From NCBI RefSeq assembly GCF_022825805.1, contig NZ_JAJDWC010000078.1:1-40657 (forward strand): a DNA stretch of 40,657 nucleotides. Direction: 5' to 3'. The notes under the pieces were generated by a model. It had not been told where the DNA came from. It was given only the letters and a program-made list of their open reading frames with translations, and did no database searches. A program made the translations under genes and the position numbers. Below, piece after piece: positions 31,992 to 40,596 of the stretch. The stretch is from Phaeobacter sp. (GTDB lineage Bacteria; Pseudomonadota; Alphaproteobacteria; Rhodobacterales; Rhodobacteraceae). The stretch's first letter is position 1, and each line of letters begins with the position of its first letter.

Positions 31992-33836
31992 ATGCCAATG
32001 TACCGATCCAGAACTTCCACCCATGGCCGCAACATGGCGGGCGCACGCGGCCTGTGGCGCGCCACCGGCATGAAAGACGAAGATTTCGGCAAGCCGATTA
32101 TCGCCATCGTCAACTCCTTTACCCAATTTGTCCCGGGCCATGTGCATCTGAAAGATCTGGGCCAAATGGTCGCCCGCGAGGTCGAAGCAGCGGGCGGTGT
32201 GGCGAAAGAGTTCAACACCATCGCGGTGGATGACGGCATCGCCATGGGCCATGACGGCATGCTCTATTCCCTGCCCTCGCGGGAGGTGATTGCCGACAGC
32301 GTGGAATATATGGTCAACGCACATTGCGCCGATGCCATGGTCTGCATTTCCAACTGCGACAAGATCACGCCAGGCATGTTGATGGCGGCTATGCGGCTGA
32401 ACATCCCTGCGATCTTTGTCTCTGGCGGGCCGATGGAAGCGGGCAAGATCGATATCGCGGATCTAGACGCCAAAAAGATCGACCTGGTCGATGCGATGGT
32501 GGCGGCGGCCAACGACAGCTTCACCGATGAGCAGGTCAAACATATCGAAGAAAACGCCTGCCCGACCTGTGGGTCCTGCTCTGGCATGTTCACCGCAAAC
32601 TCGATGAACTGTCTGGCCGAGGCGCTGGGACTGGCGCTGCCTGGCAATGGCTCCACCCTTGCCACCCACTCCGACCGCAAAGAGCTGTTCCTGGAAGCTG
32701 GTCGCCGGATCGTTGAGATCACCAAACGGCACTATGTTGGCGAAGAAAAAGGCTTCCTGCCGCGGGAAATCGCCACATTCGACGCCTTTGAAAACGCGAT
32801 GAGCCTGGATATCGCCATGGGCGGCTCCACCAACACGGTGCTGCACCTTCTGGCGATTGCGACCGAAGGCAAGGTGGATTTCACCATGTCGGATATGGAC
32901 AAGCTGTCGCGCAAAGTGCCCTGCCTGTGCAAAGTCGCGCCCAACACCGAAAACGTCCATATGGAGGATGTGCACCGCGCTGGTGGGATCTTCTCGATCC
33001 TTGGCGAACTGTCCCGTGCAGGCCTGTTGCATGATCATTGCGCCACCGTCCACACCCCAACCATGGGCGAAGCCATTGCCAATTGGGACATCAAGGTCGC
33101 GGACAACACAAAAGCCAAGGACCTGTTCAAGGCCGCACCGGGCGGCGTGCGCACCACGCAGGCGTTTTCGCAGTCCAACCGCTACAAGGAACTGGATGAC
33201 GACCGCGAAAACGGCGTGATCCGCTCCAAGGAGCATGCCTTCAGCCAGGACGGTGGTCTGGCCGTGCTGTTTGGCAATATCGCCCGCGACGGCTGTATCG
33301 TGAAAACCGCAGGTGTGGATGAACACATCCTGAAGTTCACCGGCTCCGCCTATGTCTGCGAAAGCCAGGATCAGGCGGTGAGCGACATCCTGACCGGCAA
33401 GGTCAAAGAAGGCGATGTGGTGGTGATCCGCTATGAAGGCCCACGTGGCGGCCCGGGCATGCAGGAAATGCTCTACCCAACCTCCTATCTGAAGTCGAAA
33501 GGCCTCGGCAAAGCCTGCGCGCTCTTGACGGACGGGCGCTTCTCCGGCGGCACCTCTGGACTGTCGATCGGTCACGTCTCGCCCGAGGCCGCGGAAGGTG
33601 GCGAAATCGGTCTGGTGAAAAACGGTGACACCATCGAAATCGACATCCCCAACCGCACCATCAATCTTGCGGTTTCCGACGACGAGCTTGCCACGCGGCG
33701 CAAGGCCCAGGACGCCGCAGGCTGGAAGCCTGAAAAGCCCCGCAAGAGGAAGGTTTCGACCGCGCTGAAAGCCTATGCGATGCTGACCACCTCCGCTGCC
33801 AAAGGCGCCGTGCGCGCCCTGCCCGAAGACGAGTGA
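31992..33836 (+). CDS. ilvD: Dihydroxy-acid dehydratase
   Basis: A 614-residue Fe-S dehydratase, the third step of branched-chain amino acid synthesis (2,3-dihydroxy-3-methylbutanoate to 2-ketoisovalerate and the isoleucine analogue). Length and motifs match the E. coli-type oxygen-sensitive [4Fe-4S] form: Cys122 in [11 protein letters not shown], and Cys193/Cys196 in [11 protein letters not shown] as cluster ligands; Asp81 and Lys124 region for Mg2+. The C-terminal [19 protein letters not shown] is the family signature. Start ATG 31992 begins [20 protein letters not shown] strong terminator follows. Confidence 0.97.
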   Translation: MPMYRSRTSTHGRNMAGARGLWRATGMKDEDFGKPIIAIVNSFTQFVPGHVHLKDLGQMVAREVEAAGGVAKEFNTIAVDDGIAMGHDGMLYSLPSREVIADSVEYMVNAHCADAMVCISNCDKITPGMLMAAMRLNIPAIFVSGGPMEAGKIDIADLDAKKIDLVDAMVAAANDSFTDEQVKHIEENACPTCGSCSGMFTANSMNCLAEALGLALPGNGSTLATHSDRKELFLEAGRRIVEITKRHYVGEEKGFLPREIATFDAFENAMSLDIAMGGSTNTVLHLLAIATEGKVDFTMSDMDKLSRKVPCLCKVAPNTENVHMEDVHRAGGIFSILGELSRAGLLHDHCATVHTPTMGEAIANWDIKVADNTKAKDLFKAAPGGVRTTQAFSQSNRYKELDDDRENGVIRSKEHAFSQDGGLAVLFGNIARDGCIVKTAGVDEHILKFTGSAYVCESQDQAVSDILTGKVKEGDVVVIRYEGPRGGPGMQEMLYPTSYLKSKGLGKACALLTDGRFSGGTSGLSIGHVSPEAAEGGEIGLVKNGDTIEIDIPNRTINLAVSDDELATRRKAQDAAGWKPEKPRKRKVSTALKAYAMLTTSAAKGAVRALPEDE

Positions 33837-33858
33837 TCGGAGCCAAATAAGAAACCAT

Positions 33859-33895
33859 CAGCCCCCGCAATGCCAATCGCCTGCGGGGGCTTTTT
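33859..33895 (+). terminator. Rho-independent terminator after ilvD
   Basis: AGCCCCCGCA pairs perfectly with TGCGGGGGCT around a 12-base loop, followed by TTTT. Confidence 0.92.
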
Positions 33896-33912
33896 CGTGG
33901 AGGGCTTGGGAA

Positions 33913-34458
33913 GTGACCCGATTTCTGCTCACAGGCTGTTCTGGCGGTGGCAAATCCACATTGATTGAGGCACTGGCAAACGAAGGGGTTGTGACAGTGC
34001 CAGAACCGGGCCGTCGCGTGATCGCTGCCGCCGAAGCCGCTGACCAAACCACTGACCGAGACGCTGTGCCCTGGCAAAACCTCACTGCTTTTTTGCGACA
34101 TGCACTCGACATGGCGCATCCCGATCTGGTTCGCACCAACACCATAGACAGCCCTGTGATCTTTGATCGCGGCGTGTTGGACGCCGCGGTCGCCCTGCGC
34201 CACCACGATGGCACCTCGCTGAACCACAGCTTTCGAGGGGCATTCCCGTACACCAAAACCGTCTTCGTCGCGCCCGACTGGCCGGAGCTGTTTCAAAACG
34301 ACCAAGGGCGCAGACATAGCCTGCAGGAGGCCCAGGCAGAGTATCAGCGCATCTCTGCCGCGCTCGATCAACTGGGGTTAGAGGCCATAACACTGCCAAA
34401 GACGTCCGTTGCCGACAGGCTGCGGTTTGTGATGAACATCGTCAAATCCAGATCATAG
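33913..34458 (+). CDS. AAA_28-type NTP-binding protein
   Basis: A 181-residue P-loop protein of the AAA_28 (NadR-like) family. The Walker A is GCSGGGKST at 8-16, and the family pattern VPEPGRRVI, then VIFDRGVLD (Walker B-like) and RRHSLQEAQAEYQRI are in the expected order. A GTG start at 33913 follows GGAGGG. These proteins are predicted nucleoside or small-molecule kinases; the substrate is unknown. It begins 18 bp after the ilvD terminator, so it probably has its own promoter or uses readthrough. Confidence 0.85.
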   Translation: MTRFLLTGCSGGGKSTLIEALANEGVVTVPEPGRRVIAAAEAADQTTDRDAVPWQNLTAFLRHALDMAHPDLVRTNTIDSPVIFDRGVLDAAVALRHHDGTSLNHSFRGAFPYTKTVFVAPDWPELFQNDQGRRHSLQEAQAEYQRISAALDQLGLEAITLPKTSVADRLRFVMNIVKSRS

Positions 34459-34500
34459 CAAAAGCAAAAGGGGGCAATAGACCCACACTTCCCCCTCCCC

Positions 34501-34530
34501 TCATCTTTCCCCAAATACTCCCGCCGGAGG
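34501..34530 (-). repeat. Dispersed Rhodobacterales intergenic element
   Basis: On the minus strand this reads CCTCCGGCGGGAGTATTTGG and then GGAAAGATGA. I recall this motif from many Rhodobacterales genomes, typically just downstream of genes. It is next to a short GC hairpin (GCGCCGC with GCGGCGT, 34535-34552), so it may act as part of a 3' end or mRNA-stability element for the sulfotransferase gene. The recollection needs a database search to confirm. Confidence 0.6.
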
Positions 34531-34606
34531 CACGCCGCGCAAGCGGCGCCTGGCCCAACCGGATCAGATCATGACCATGATCGCAGGCCGAGCGGGAGCC
34601 CTGCTG

Positions 34607-34636
34607 CCAGTCTCTGTTCGTCCAGTCTCTGTTCGT
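34607..34636. repeat. Exact 15-bp tandem duplication
   Basis: CCAGTCTCTGTTCGT occurs twice in a row with no mismatch and is followed by a third partial CCAG, in the spacer just downstream of the sulfotransferase gene. Confidence 0.9.
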
Positions 34637-34656
34637 CCAGATTGTTTCAAGCAGGC

Positions 34657-35475
34657 TCATTCGCCCAGTTTGGCGTGGATTTCACCCAGATCAATTTCGC
34701 CCACCGGCATTTTATTGCCGGGGTTGTCGACGTCATATTTGAACAGTTCGAAATCACGTTTGTAGATTTCATAGACCAGATGCATCGACAGATCGTCGAA
34801 GTAGTCCTCCACCGGGTGGGCCCGCTTGGGGCCGTGGCCTTCGCTTTCGTTGAAGCGCGGGATCGATGCCAGATCAACAGGTTGCGGCGTCTCGATCGCG
34901 TCGAGCACCTCCTGCATGCCTTCGTTGAACCGCTCGGTCCAGATCACTTTGTCATAGCGGCCGCCATTGTAGATGAAGGTCGAAACATGGCCAGAGGTCG
35001 CCGACCAATGGATGTCCGGCTCCATGGGGCGGCGAAAGCGGATGGTGTCCCGCACAAACAGCAGGAAGCGGCGAAAGCTCTTGATCTGGTCGAACGGCTC
35101 CTTGCCATCCGCGCCCCCGACCTCGATCCCGTATTCATAGGTCAGCTGTGGCACCAGATTGCCGCGGTAGCGTTTGCCGTTGCGCTGGATGCCGCAGATC
35201 TTGTCGAAAAACGAGCTGAGCACCCGGGTATAGGGGTTGCGCACGCAGGTGAACGCATAGGTCTGCCGCTGTTGCACCGCCTGGGTGATCCGCGCCTGGC
35301 TTTCGGCGATGGCCCATTTGTGCAGCCCGGATTTGGCATCATGGATGTCGCCGTCAAAAAACCGGCCATGATCGGAGTAATACATGATCTGGCCGATGGT
35401 GGAGCAGGCACATTTGGGCACCACGCGATACAACACGCTGTTGCTCTCGGTCATCCAAGTGCCGGGAAATCCCAT
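34657..35475 (-). CDS. Sulfotransferase family 2 protein
   Basis: A 272-residue PAPS-dependent sulfotransferase of the carbohydrate type. The 5'-phosphosulfate loop is VVPKCACSTIGQ (about 18-29), and the 3'-phosphate motif is RNPYTRVLSSFF (79-90). No signal peptide or membrane segment, so it is probably cytosolic or membrane-associated. It is divergent from a GT14 glycosyltransferase; together they may make a sulfated surface glycan. Start ATG 35475 follows GGAGACTGAGAT. Confidence 0.88.
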   Translation of the reverse strand: MGFPGTWMTESNSVLYRVVPKCACSTIGQIMYYSDHGRFFDGDIHDAKSGLHKWAIAESQARITQAVQQRQTYAFTCVRNPYTRVLSSFFDKICGIQRNGKRYRGNLVPQLTYEYGIEVGGADGKEPFDQIKSFRRFLLFVRDTIRFRRPMEPDIHWSATSGHVSTFIYNGGRYDKVIWTERFNEGMQEVLDAIETPQPVDLASIPRFNESEGHGPKRAHPVEDYFDDLSMHLVYEIYKRDFELFKYDVDNPGNKMPVGEIDLGEIHAKLGE

Positions 35476-35612
35476 ATCTCAGTCTCCATCCGCCAAGGCT
35501 GGCATCAATACTGTCATAGCTATAATCGAAACGTGAATAATCAGGTTTATTCGTCGAGAATTCGTCAGTATCAAGGAAACAATCAACCAAAAAACGGCAT
35601 TAGGGCATCTCC

Positions 35613-37190
35613 ATGGCAAAAATCGCGTATGTGCTGCTGTGCCACAAGGACCCAGACGCGATCATTGCACAGGCGGAACGTCTGACCGCTGCGGGCGATT
35701 GTCTGTCGATCCATTTCGACGGCCGCGCCTCGGACGCGCAGTTTTCCCAAATCCGCCAGGCCCTGAAGGACAATCCCAAGGTCTGTTTTGCCAAATCCCG
35801 CATCAAATGCGGTTGGGGGGAATGGTCGCTGGTGGAAGCCACGCTGCAAGCGCTGCAGGCGGCGGTGCGCCAGTTTGGCGATGCCAGTCATTTCTACCTC
35901 ATTTCCGGCGACTGCATGGCGATCAAAACCGCCGAATACGCCCATCGGCTGTTGGACAGCCAGGATTGCGACTACATCGAGAGCTTTGATTTTTTCAAAA
36001 GCGACTGGATCAAGACCGGCATGAAAGAGGACCGGCTGTTCTATCGCCATTTTTTCAACGAACGCAGCCAGCGGCGCCTGTTTGAGGGCAGCTACAAACT
36101 GCAACAACGGCTGGGGTTGAAACGAAGGCTGCCCGAGGATCTGGACATTCAGATCGGCAGCCAATGGTGGTGCCTGCGGCGCAACACCGTCGAAGCCATA
36201 CTGGCATTCCTCAAACAACGGCCAGATGTCATCCGTTTCTTCCGCACGACCTGGATCCCGGATGAGACGTTTTTTCAGACCCTGGTGCGCCACCTGGTGC
36301 CAAAGCCCGAAATCAACTGTCGCACGCTGACATTTCTGATGTTCTCCGACTACGGGATGCCGGTGCAGTTCTACAATGACCACTATGATCTGCTGCTGGG
36401 CCAGGACTTTCTCTTTGCCCGCAAAATCAGCGAGGATGCTGCGGACCTGAAATCGCGCCTCGGCGCGCTGTATGCCGCGCAAGGGGTCGATTTCCAGATC
36501 TCGGATGAGGGGCGCAACCTCTATAAATTCCTGGCCGAGCGTGGCCGTGTGGGCCTGCGCTTTGCCCCCCGCTTCTGGGAGACCGAAAGCACCCTGGGCC
36601 GTGAGCGTGAATTGCTGATTGTCACCTGCAAGAAATGGCATGTGGCGAAACGACTGCTGGCGCAGCTGCAACAGCTGACCGATCTGCCCGCGCTTGCCTA
36701 TCTCTTTGACGAGGATGACACCGCCATGCCCAGTCTCGGCGGCATTGAAACCTCGGTCGCCAAACGCTCCCGCCATCGCCGCGCGCTGATGCGGATGCTG
36801 TTTGACAGCTATGGCAGCAACCGTCTGGTGATTTGTGTTGATCCCGGCTCGTTCGAGTTGATGGCTGATTTTTGCAAGGACCGGGCCGTCACCCGCGTGT
36901 TGCAAATCGAATGCAGCTTTGATGACAGCTATCTGATCGGTCATGCAGGCCGCATCGGGCTGGCGGGGCCCACCACATCAGCGGCGGCGTTGGAACGTCT
37001 GCTGCCTGCGGTGCGCAATGACATCAACCACGAACGCGACCGGATCCGCGATGCCGATTTTGCGGATCTGAGCACCATTCGCGAAGGGGACAGCGAAGAG
37101 CAGATCACGCGGCAGCTTGGCCGGTTCTTTGCGGTTTCGGATGACACGGCGCGCGCATTGGCACGCACGCCACATCTGTTTACGGACTGA
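35613..37190 (+). CDS. GT14-type glycosyltransferase (core-2/I-branching-like) with DUF5928-type C-terminal domain
   Basis: A 525-residue protein. Residues 1-290 match the GT14 Branch domain: AYVLLCHKDPDAI at the start, IHFDGRASD, the WGEWSLVEATLQAL segment, and FYLISGDCMAIKTAEY. Residues 300-525 form a second domain found with this one in roseobacters (I recall DUF5928). The family adds beta-1,6-linked GlcNAc or xylose in eukaryotes; the bacterial acceptor is unknown. The 137-bp spacer to the divergent sulfotransferase gene is AT-rich and contains TATAAT at 35521, a possible -10 box. Confidence 0.85.
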   Translation: MAKIAYVLLCHKDPDAIIAQAERLTAAGDCLSIHFDGRASDAQFSQIRQALKDNPKVCFAKSRIKCGWGEWSLVEATLQALQAAVRQFGDASHFYLISGDCMAIKTAEYAHRLLDSQDCDYIESFDFFKSDWIKTGMKEDRLFYRHFFNERSQRRLFEGSYKLQQRLGLKRRLPEDLDIQIGSQWWCLRRNTVEAILAFLKQRPDVIRFFRTTWIPDETFFQTLVRHLVPKPEINCRTLTFLMFSDYGMPVQFYNDHYDLLLGQDFLFARKISEDAADLKSRLGALYAAQGVDFQISDEGRNLYKFLAERGRVGLRFAPRFWETESTLGRERELLIVTCKKWHVAKRLLAQLQQLTDLPALAYLFDEDDTAMPSLGGIETSVAKRSRHRRALMRMLFDSYGSNRLVICVDPGSFELMADFCKDRAVTRVLQIECSFDDSYLIGHAGRIGLAGPTTSAAALERLLPAVRNDINHERDRIRDADFADLSTIREGDSEEQITRQLGRFFAVSDDTARALARTPHLFTD

Positions 37191-37198
37191 AGCCCGCG

Positions 37199-37843
37199 TT
37201 ATTTGGACTTCCAGCTGTCGAGCCAACGGCGCAAGCGGCCCCGTTTTTCCGAAATGGCATCGCCCGCCGCATAGAAGCTGTCTTCGACGTCTTCGATCAT
37301 CGGATCAATGCGGGCTTTGCGGAAGCGGCGCCAGCGGACGTAGATCGCCCAGACCACGGCTGCGAAGACAATCAGAAAGACAATGCTGAACCAATTGGTT
37401 GGTTTGGCATCGGGTCCGGCCACCGGGGTCACAGTCACCGCATTGGGAAAGATCGACAGGAATTCATTGCGCCAGCCATAGTGCAGGACCGCCACCCATT
37501 CGGGGGCGTCTTTGGTCGAAATCGCATCATTGGCATCGGTGTAGAGATTGGCGGTGTCGAATTTGAAATACGGTGGCCAGTTCCAGCCGGTGTCTTCGTT
37601 GCGATACACGATATTGCTGTCGTCGGCGTATTTGGCCTGGATGAACTGCACATCCCGGTTCAACAATTCGGCAGACTGGGCATCCGGCTGCGACCAGAAC
37701 ACGCGGGTCCAGTCGTTCAGTTCCTGGCGCTCTTCATAGGTGTTGACGATGCGCACCACATCGTACTGTGGCAACGTATAGTGCAGGAAGGCGCCGATCA
37801 GGCCCCAAGAAGTGATCAGGACTGCCCATTTGATAGCACGCAT
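37199..37843 (-). CDS. DUF1523 family membrane protein
   Basis: A 214-residue protein with an N-terminal membrane anchor (4-22), a periplasmic domain carrying the family opening VVRIVNTYEERQ, a second membrane segment at about 151-168 and a basic cytosolic tail. Family function is unknown. It follows the small membrane protein gene by 9 bp on the same strand. ATG 37843 has a GAGG site. Stop codon lies 9 bp from that of the convergent GT14 gene. Confidence 0.88.
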   Translation of the reverse strand: MRAIKWAVLITSWGLIGAFLHYTLPQYDVVRIVNTYEERQELNDWTRVFWSQPDAQSAELLNRDVQFIQAKYADDSNIVYRNEDTGWNWPPYFKFDTANLYTDANDAISTKDAPEWVAVLHYGWRNEFLSIFPNAVTVTPVAGPDAKPTNWFSIVFLIVFAAVVWAIYVRWRRFRKARIDPMIEDVEDSFYAAGDAISEKRGRLRRWLDSWKSK

Positions 37844-37852
37844 GGCGGCACC

Positions 37853-38119
37853 TCACATAAAATTCACGATATAGATCAGAAGCGCGAGCGCCCCGAATGG
37901 AATGGCATAGATCAGCAACAACAACTTGCGCTGCAGCGACTGATCATAGCGCGACATGCCCCGCTGGATGAAGGCCGTGCGGTCTCCGGTCAAGCCTTTC
38001 TCGGCCCAGCGTTGTTTCAGTTTGTCCCGCTGCCGTTCGCGCGCATAAAGCACGGCCAGCGCATAGATGATGGTCTGCACCACCAGAAGAACAAACATCA
38101 GGCGCAAAAACCCCAGCAT
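37853..38119 (-). CDS. Small membrane protein, 88 residues
   Basis: Not recognised. It has two membrane segments (about 3-22 and 65-84) around a basic, Gln/Arg-rich loop. Its ATG overlaps the stop codon of the DUF6638-like gene by one base (TGATG), and the DUF1523 gene follows 9 bp later, so the three are a coupled unit. Confidence 0.82.
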   Translation of the reverse strand: MLGFLRLMFVLLVVQTIIYALAVLYARERQRDKLKQRWAEKGLTGDRTAFIQRGMSRYDQSLQRKLLLLIYAIPFGALALLIYIVNFM

Positions 38120-39480
38120 CAGCGCCCCCGCGACCGGTTCAATGCACCCCAGGGACCAACCCGGTCCAACAAAGCGCGACGATCAGAACGCGCCGGAGCG
38201 GCGCCTGCCCGGTCGGGCGCGCCATCATGGCCAAACAACGCCGTGCGCGCGCCTGCTTTGTCGGCGGCATATTCACGCGCCAGATAGGCAACCACGTGCG
38301 CCTTCTGCGCCTCGGGCCAGCTGCGATAGCGGCGGTAGAACTCTTCCTTGTGGCAGATGAACAACTGGCGGAAATCCAGCGGTGTCAGCTCTGCCAGCAG
38401 CATATTGACCAGATCCCTATGCGGCGTGTCCGCAGCCCGCAGGGAATAGAAATAGGCCGGATCGTCCGACCGGATCCGCGGCCAGGCACCACCGTTTTCC
38501 GACCATCGCACCAGCGCGGCCAACCCTTCGAAGGCGGCGGGCAGATCTTCGGCATGGCGCGCCGCCAGCCGTCGCAGATCACTGCGGGATTTTCCCGCTA
38601 TATCGACGCCTTTTTTGGCCAGCACACTGATGGCCAGGAACCCCATTTTCTGCCGCAGGATCGCCGCACCATCGATGCCGCGTGCGCGCACCACAGGCTC
38701 CACCAGACGGTTCAGATCGAGGAATTTTGCGATCCGGTTGCGCTCTGACATATCCATCACGACAGGCACCGGCAGGTCCTCCGGTTTGGTCACGCTGGCA
38801 ATCACCGCCGGGTGCGGCACATCCTGGAACACATAGAGCCCGTCAAAATGCGCGGTCCAGAAATTGCCCTGCTCGAAGACCACATGCTGAAGCCGCACCG
38901 GATTGCGCGTCACATCCCCGGTCTGTTTGGCGATATCGATCATCTGCGCAATCAGCGCCTCGTCAAACCAGCCGTCTTCCTCGCCCTTGAACCGATCTAC
39001 GAGGCCTGCCAGCTTCTCTGCCTGGCGCAAAGTGCCGCGGGTTGTGTCGGCCTCGACCCGGATTTTGCGCAGATCAAACAGCTTGGCCGGGGTGGAGATA
39101 TCAAAAACCGAATTGACCAGCTCGCCCGCCACCGCGTCGGTCGCGGTCAGCGCGAACAGCTGGCGTTCGTTCACCTCGATAAACCGGCGCAGAATGTCCC
39201 GGCTGGTGGAGAATTTCACGTTCAGCAGCGGACAGTGTTTCTGTTCGGTGGTCAGCAAGATGAACTGCCGGTTGACGCCTGCATGGTTCAGATAGTGGTC
39301 ATCGCCCAGCTCATCCCCGATTTCCGGCGAAAAGCCCGAGATGTCGACGTGGAAATCCGCAAGAGCCGTGGTTTTGCCGGTCAGATGCGTCAGCGCGCGA
39401 TTGTACCGTTCCACCAAAGCTGGTGCTGCCACATGGAAGAGATTGCCGAACATCAGACCCTGCTGGATGAGGCGTTTCAT
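38119..39480 (-). CDS. DUF6638-like protein
   Basis: A 453-residue protein of a family I recall only from Rhodobacterales and relatives (DUF6638). The opening MKRLIQQGLMFGNLFHVAAP is typical. The bulk is a soluble alpha/beta protein without signal peptide; recognisable pieces are FHVDISGFSPEIGDELGDDHYLNH and FICHKEEFYRRYRSWPEAQK. Function unknown. Its start codon overlaps the stop of the upstream coiled-coil gene by 4 bases, and its own stop overlaps the next gene by one base. The family name is from memory, moderately sure. Confidence 0.8.
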   Translation of the reverse strand: MKRLIQQGLMFGNLFHVAAPALVERYNRALTHLTGKTTALADFHVDISGFSPEIGDELGDDHYLNHAGVNRQFILLTTEQKHCPLLNVKFSTSRDILRRFIEVNERQLFALTATDAVAGELVNSVFDISTPAKLFDLRKIRVEADTTRGTLRQAEKLAGLVDRFKGEEDGWFDEALIAQMIDIAKQTGDVTRNPVRLQHVVFEQGNFWTAHFDGLYVFQDVPHPAVIASVTKPEDLPVPVVMDMSERNRIAKFLDLNRLVEPVVRARGIDGAAILRQKMGFLAISVLAKKGVDIAGKSRSDLRRLAARHAEDLPAAFEGLAALVRWSENGGAWPRIRSDDPAYFYSLRAADTPHRDLVNMLLAELTPLDFRQLFICHKEEFYRRYRSWPEAQKAHVVAYLAREYAADKAGARTALFGHDGAPDRAGAAPARSDRRALLDRVGPWGALNRSRGR

Positions 39481-40289
39481 TGGGCGGCTTCCAAACCAAA
39501 AAACATCCAGTCAAACGCAATCTTGAATTCCGCAAGCTGAATTGTGTCCAGGCGTACCTGTTCAGCATCTGAAAGGGTGTTGGCATCGTTCAGAACACTA
39601 TCAATCAAACTTGACAACTCAGAGACGAGCGCATGATCAAACTCCCTGTGCACAAACTCGAAACCGTTAGCCTGCTGCTCAGCCCAATGGGAATGAGACC
39701 GCACGAGCCGTTCGATTGCCAAGCATAAAAAGAGGTCCGTATCTTTCACATTTGTAAGGTCGCTGGCCAGATTGAGGTGGTCTCTGACAGGGGACTGCCC
39801 TGCCAGTGAAAATCGAAAATCCAATCTGAGACCGCCGTTTTTCTTTAGGATGGCGGAGATTCTTTCTAGTCGACGTTCCAACAGCTCTTTGGCTCGTTGT
39901 TCCTTACGCTGAGTTTGCTCAAGACGAAAAACTTCTGCTTGTTCTTGCTGAGCCTCGCGTGCAAGTTTTAGCTCCTTTCTTGTTGCCTCCAATTCTTGAC
40001 GTTGTGCGGCCAACTCTTGGCTCTGCAGCCAAACGGTAATGATTATCCACAAGAAAGCGAGAACTCCTGCAATACCAGCAAATGTATCACCGATCTCGTT
40101 AGGTGGAGAGGTAAACAATGCATACACCCTTAACTGCCAGCCCCCATCAACCGTGTATTGCGGTAGCACAGCCAATCCCATAACGATTGCCAGAAAGGCT
40201 TTTGTAAACGCCTTACCCACTTCCATGGGGCGGTCACTCTTCAAACCGTTTTGAATGGAGCGCCAGTGACCTACAGCCCAGTTAATCAC
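39477..40289 (-). CDS. Hypothetical membrane coiled-coil protein, low GC
   Basis: A 270-residue protein I cannot assign. Two membrane segments (about 27-45 and 68-88) are followed by a long charged coiled coil (90-148: QELAAQRQELEATRKELKLA onwards) and a soluble helical domain. This layout recurs in uncharacterised bacterial proteins found in variable regions, including putative phage-abortive-infection proteins, but no diagnostic motif is seen. The start is GTG at 40289, supported by an AGGAGG seven bases upstream. GC is about 48% in the parts counted, far below its neighbours. It overlaps the DUF6638-like gene by 4 bases (ATGA). It lies next to the right IS end. Confidence 0.82.
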   Translation of the reverse strand: MINWAVGHWRSIQNGLKSDRPMEVGKAFTKAFLAIVMGLAVLPQYTVDGGWQLRVYALFTSPPNEIGDTFAGIAGVLAFLWIIITVWLQSQELAAQRQELEATRKELKLAREAQQEQAEVFRLEQTQRKEQRAKELLERRLERISAILKKNGGLRLDFRFSLAGQSPVRDHLNLASDLTNVKDTDLFLCLAIERLVRSHSHWAEQQANGFEFVHREFDHALVSELSSLIDSVLNDANTLSDAEQVRLDTIQLAEFKIAFDWMFFGLEAAQ

Positions 40290-40518
40290 TCAGAAACCTC
40301 CTGAAAACTCTGAATAAACTCCCTGTCCAAGACGTTTGCGGCCCAGGCAAAGCGCACGCCCCCATCCACCGGGGGCTTGCATCCGCCAAAACAGACAGAC
40401 GCTCCGCCTATCTCCTAGAACGCGTTCTGTCCTGCGATCATCTTGACCAGTGCAGCTATACAGGAGATCACATCTCGCTTGAGGAACCGACATCAGTCTT
40501 CGCCTTTCAGGAACTTGT
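40290..40518. other. Spacer between coiled-coil gene and right IS end
   Basis: 229 bp with the AGGAGG site of the coiled-coil gene at its left edge. No convincing gene; an open frame on the minus strand (40290-40493) has no credible start or composition. The native sequence upstream of the cluster has been interrupted by the IS. Confidence 0.5.
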
Positions 40519-40524
40519 TGTCGC

Positions 40525-40569
40525 TAACAAGCGATATGTCCGGTGTAGGTAACATGCGATCTGTCCGGT
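40525..40569 (+). repeat. Twin 20-bp direct repeats in IS end
   Basis: Same pair as in the left copy: 25-bp period, 2 of 20 mismatches; probable transposase binding sites. Confidence 0.7.
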
Positions 40570-40596
40570 TTTATCATGTCTCCGAAAGGAGGCGTT

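Noticed and set aside
40290..40493. A 67-codon frame between the coiled-coil gene and the right IS end
   Set aside because: Cys/Arg/Trp-rich with no resemblance to a protein, and the true start of the coiled-coil gene, with its AGGAGG site, lies at its end.
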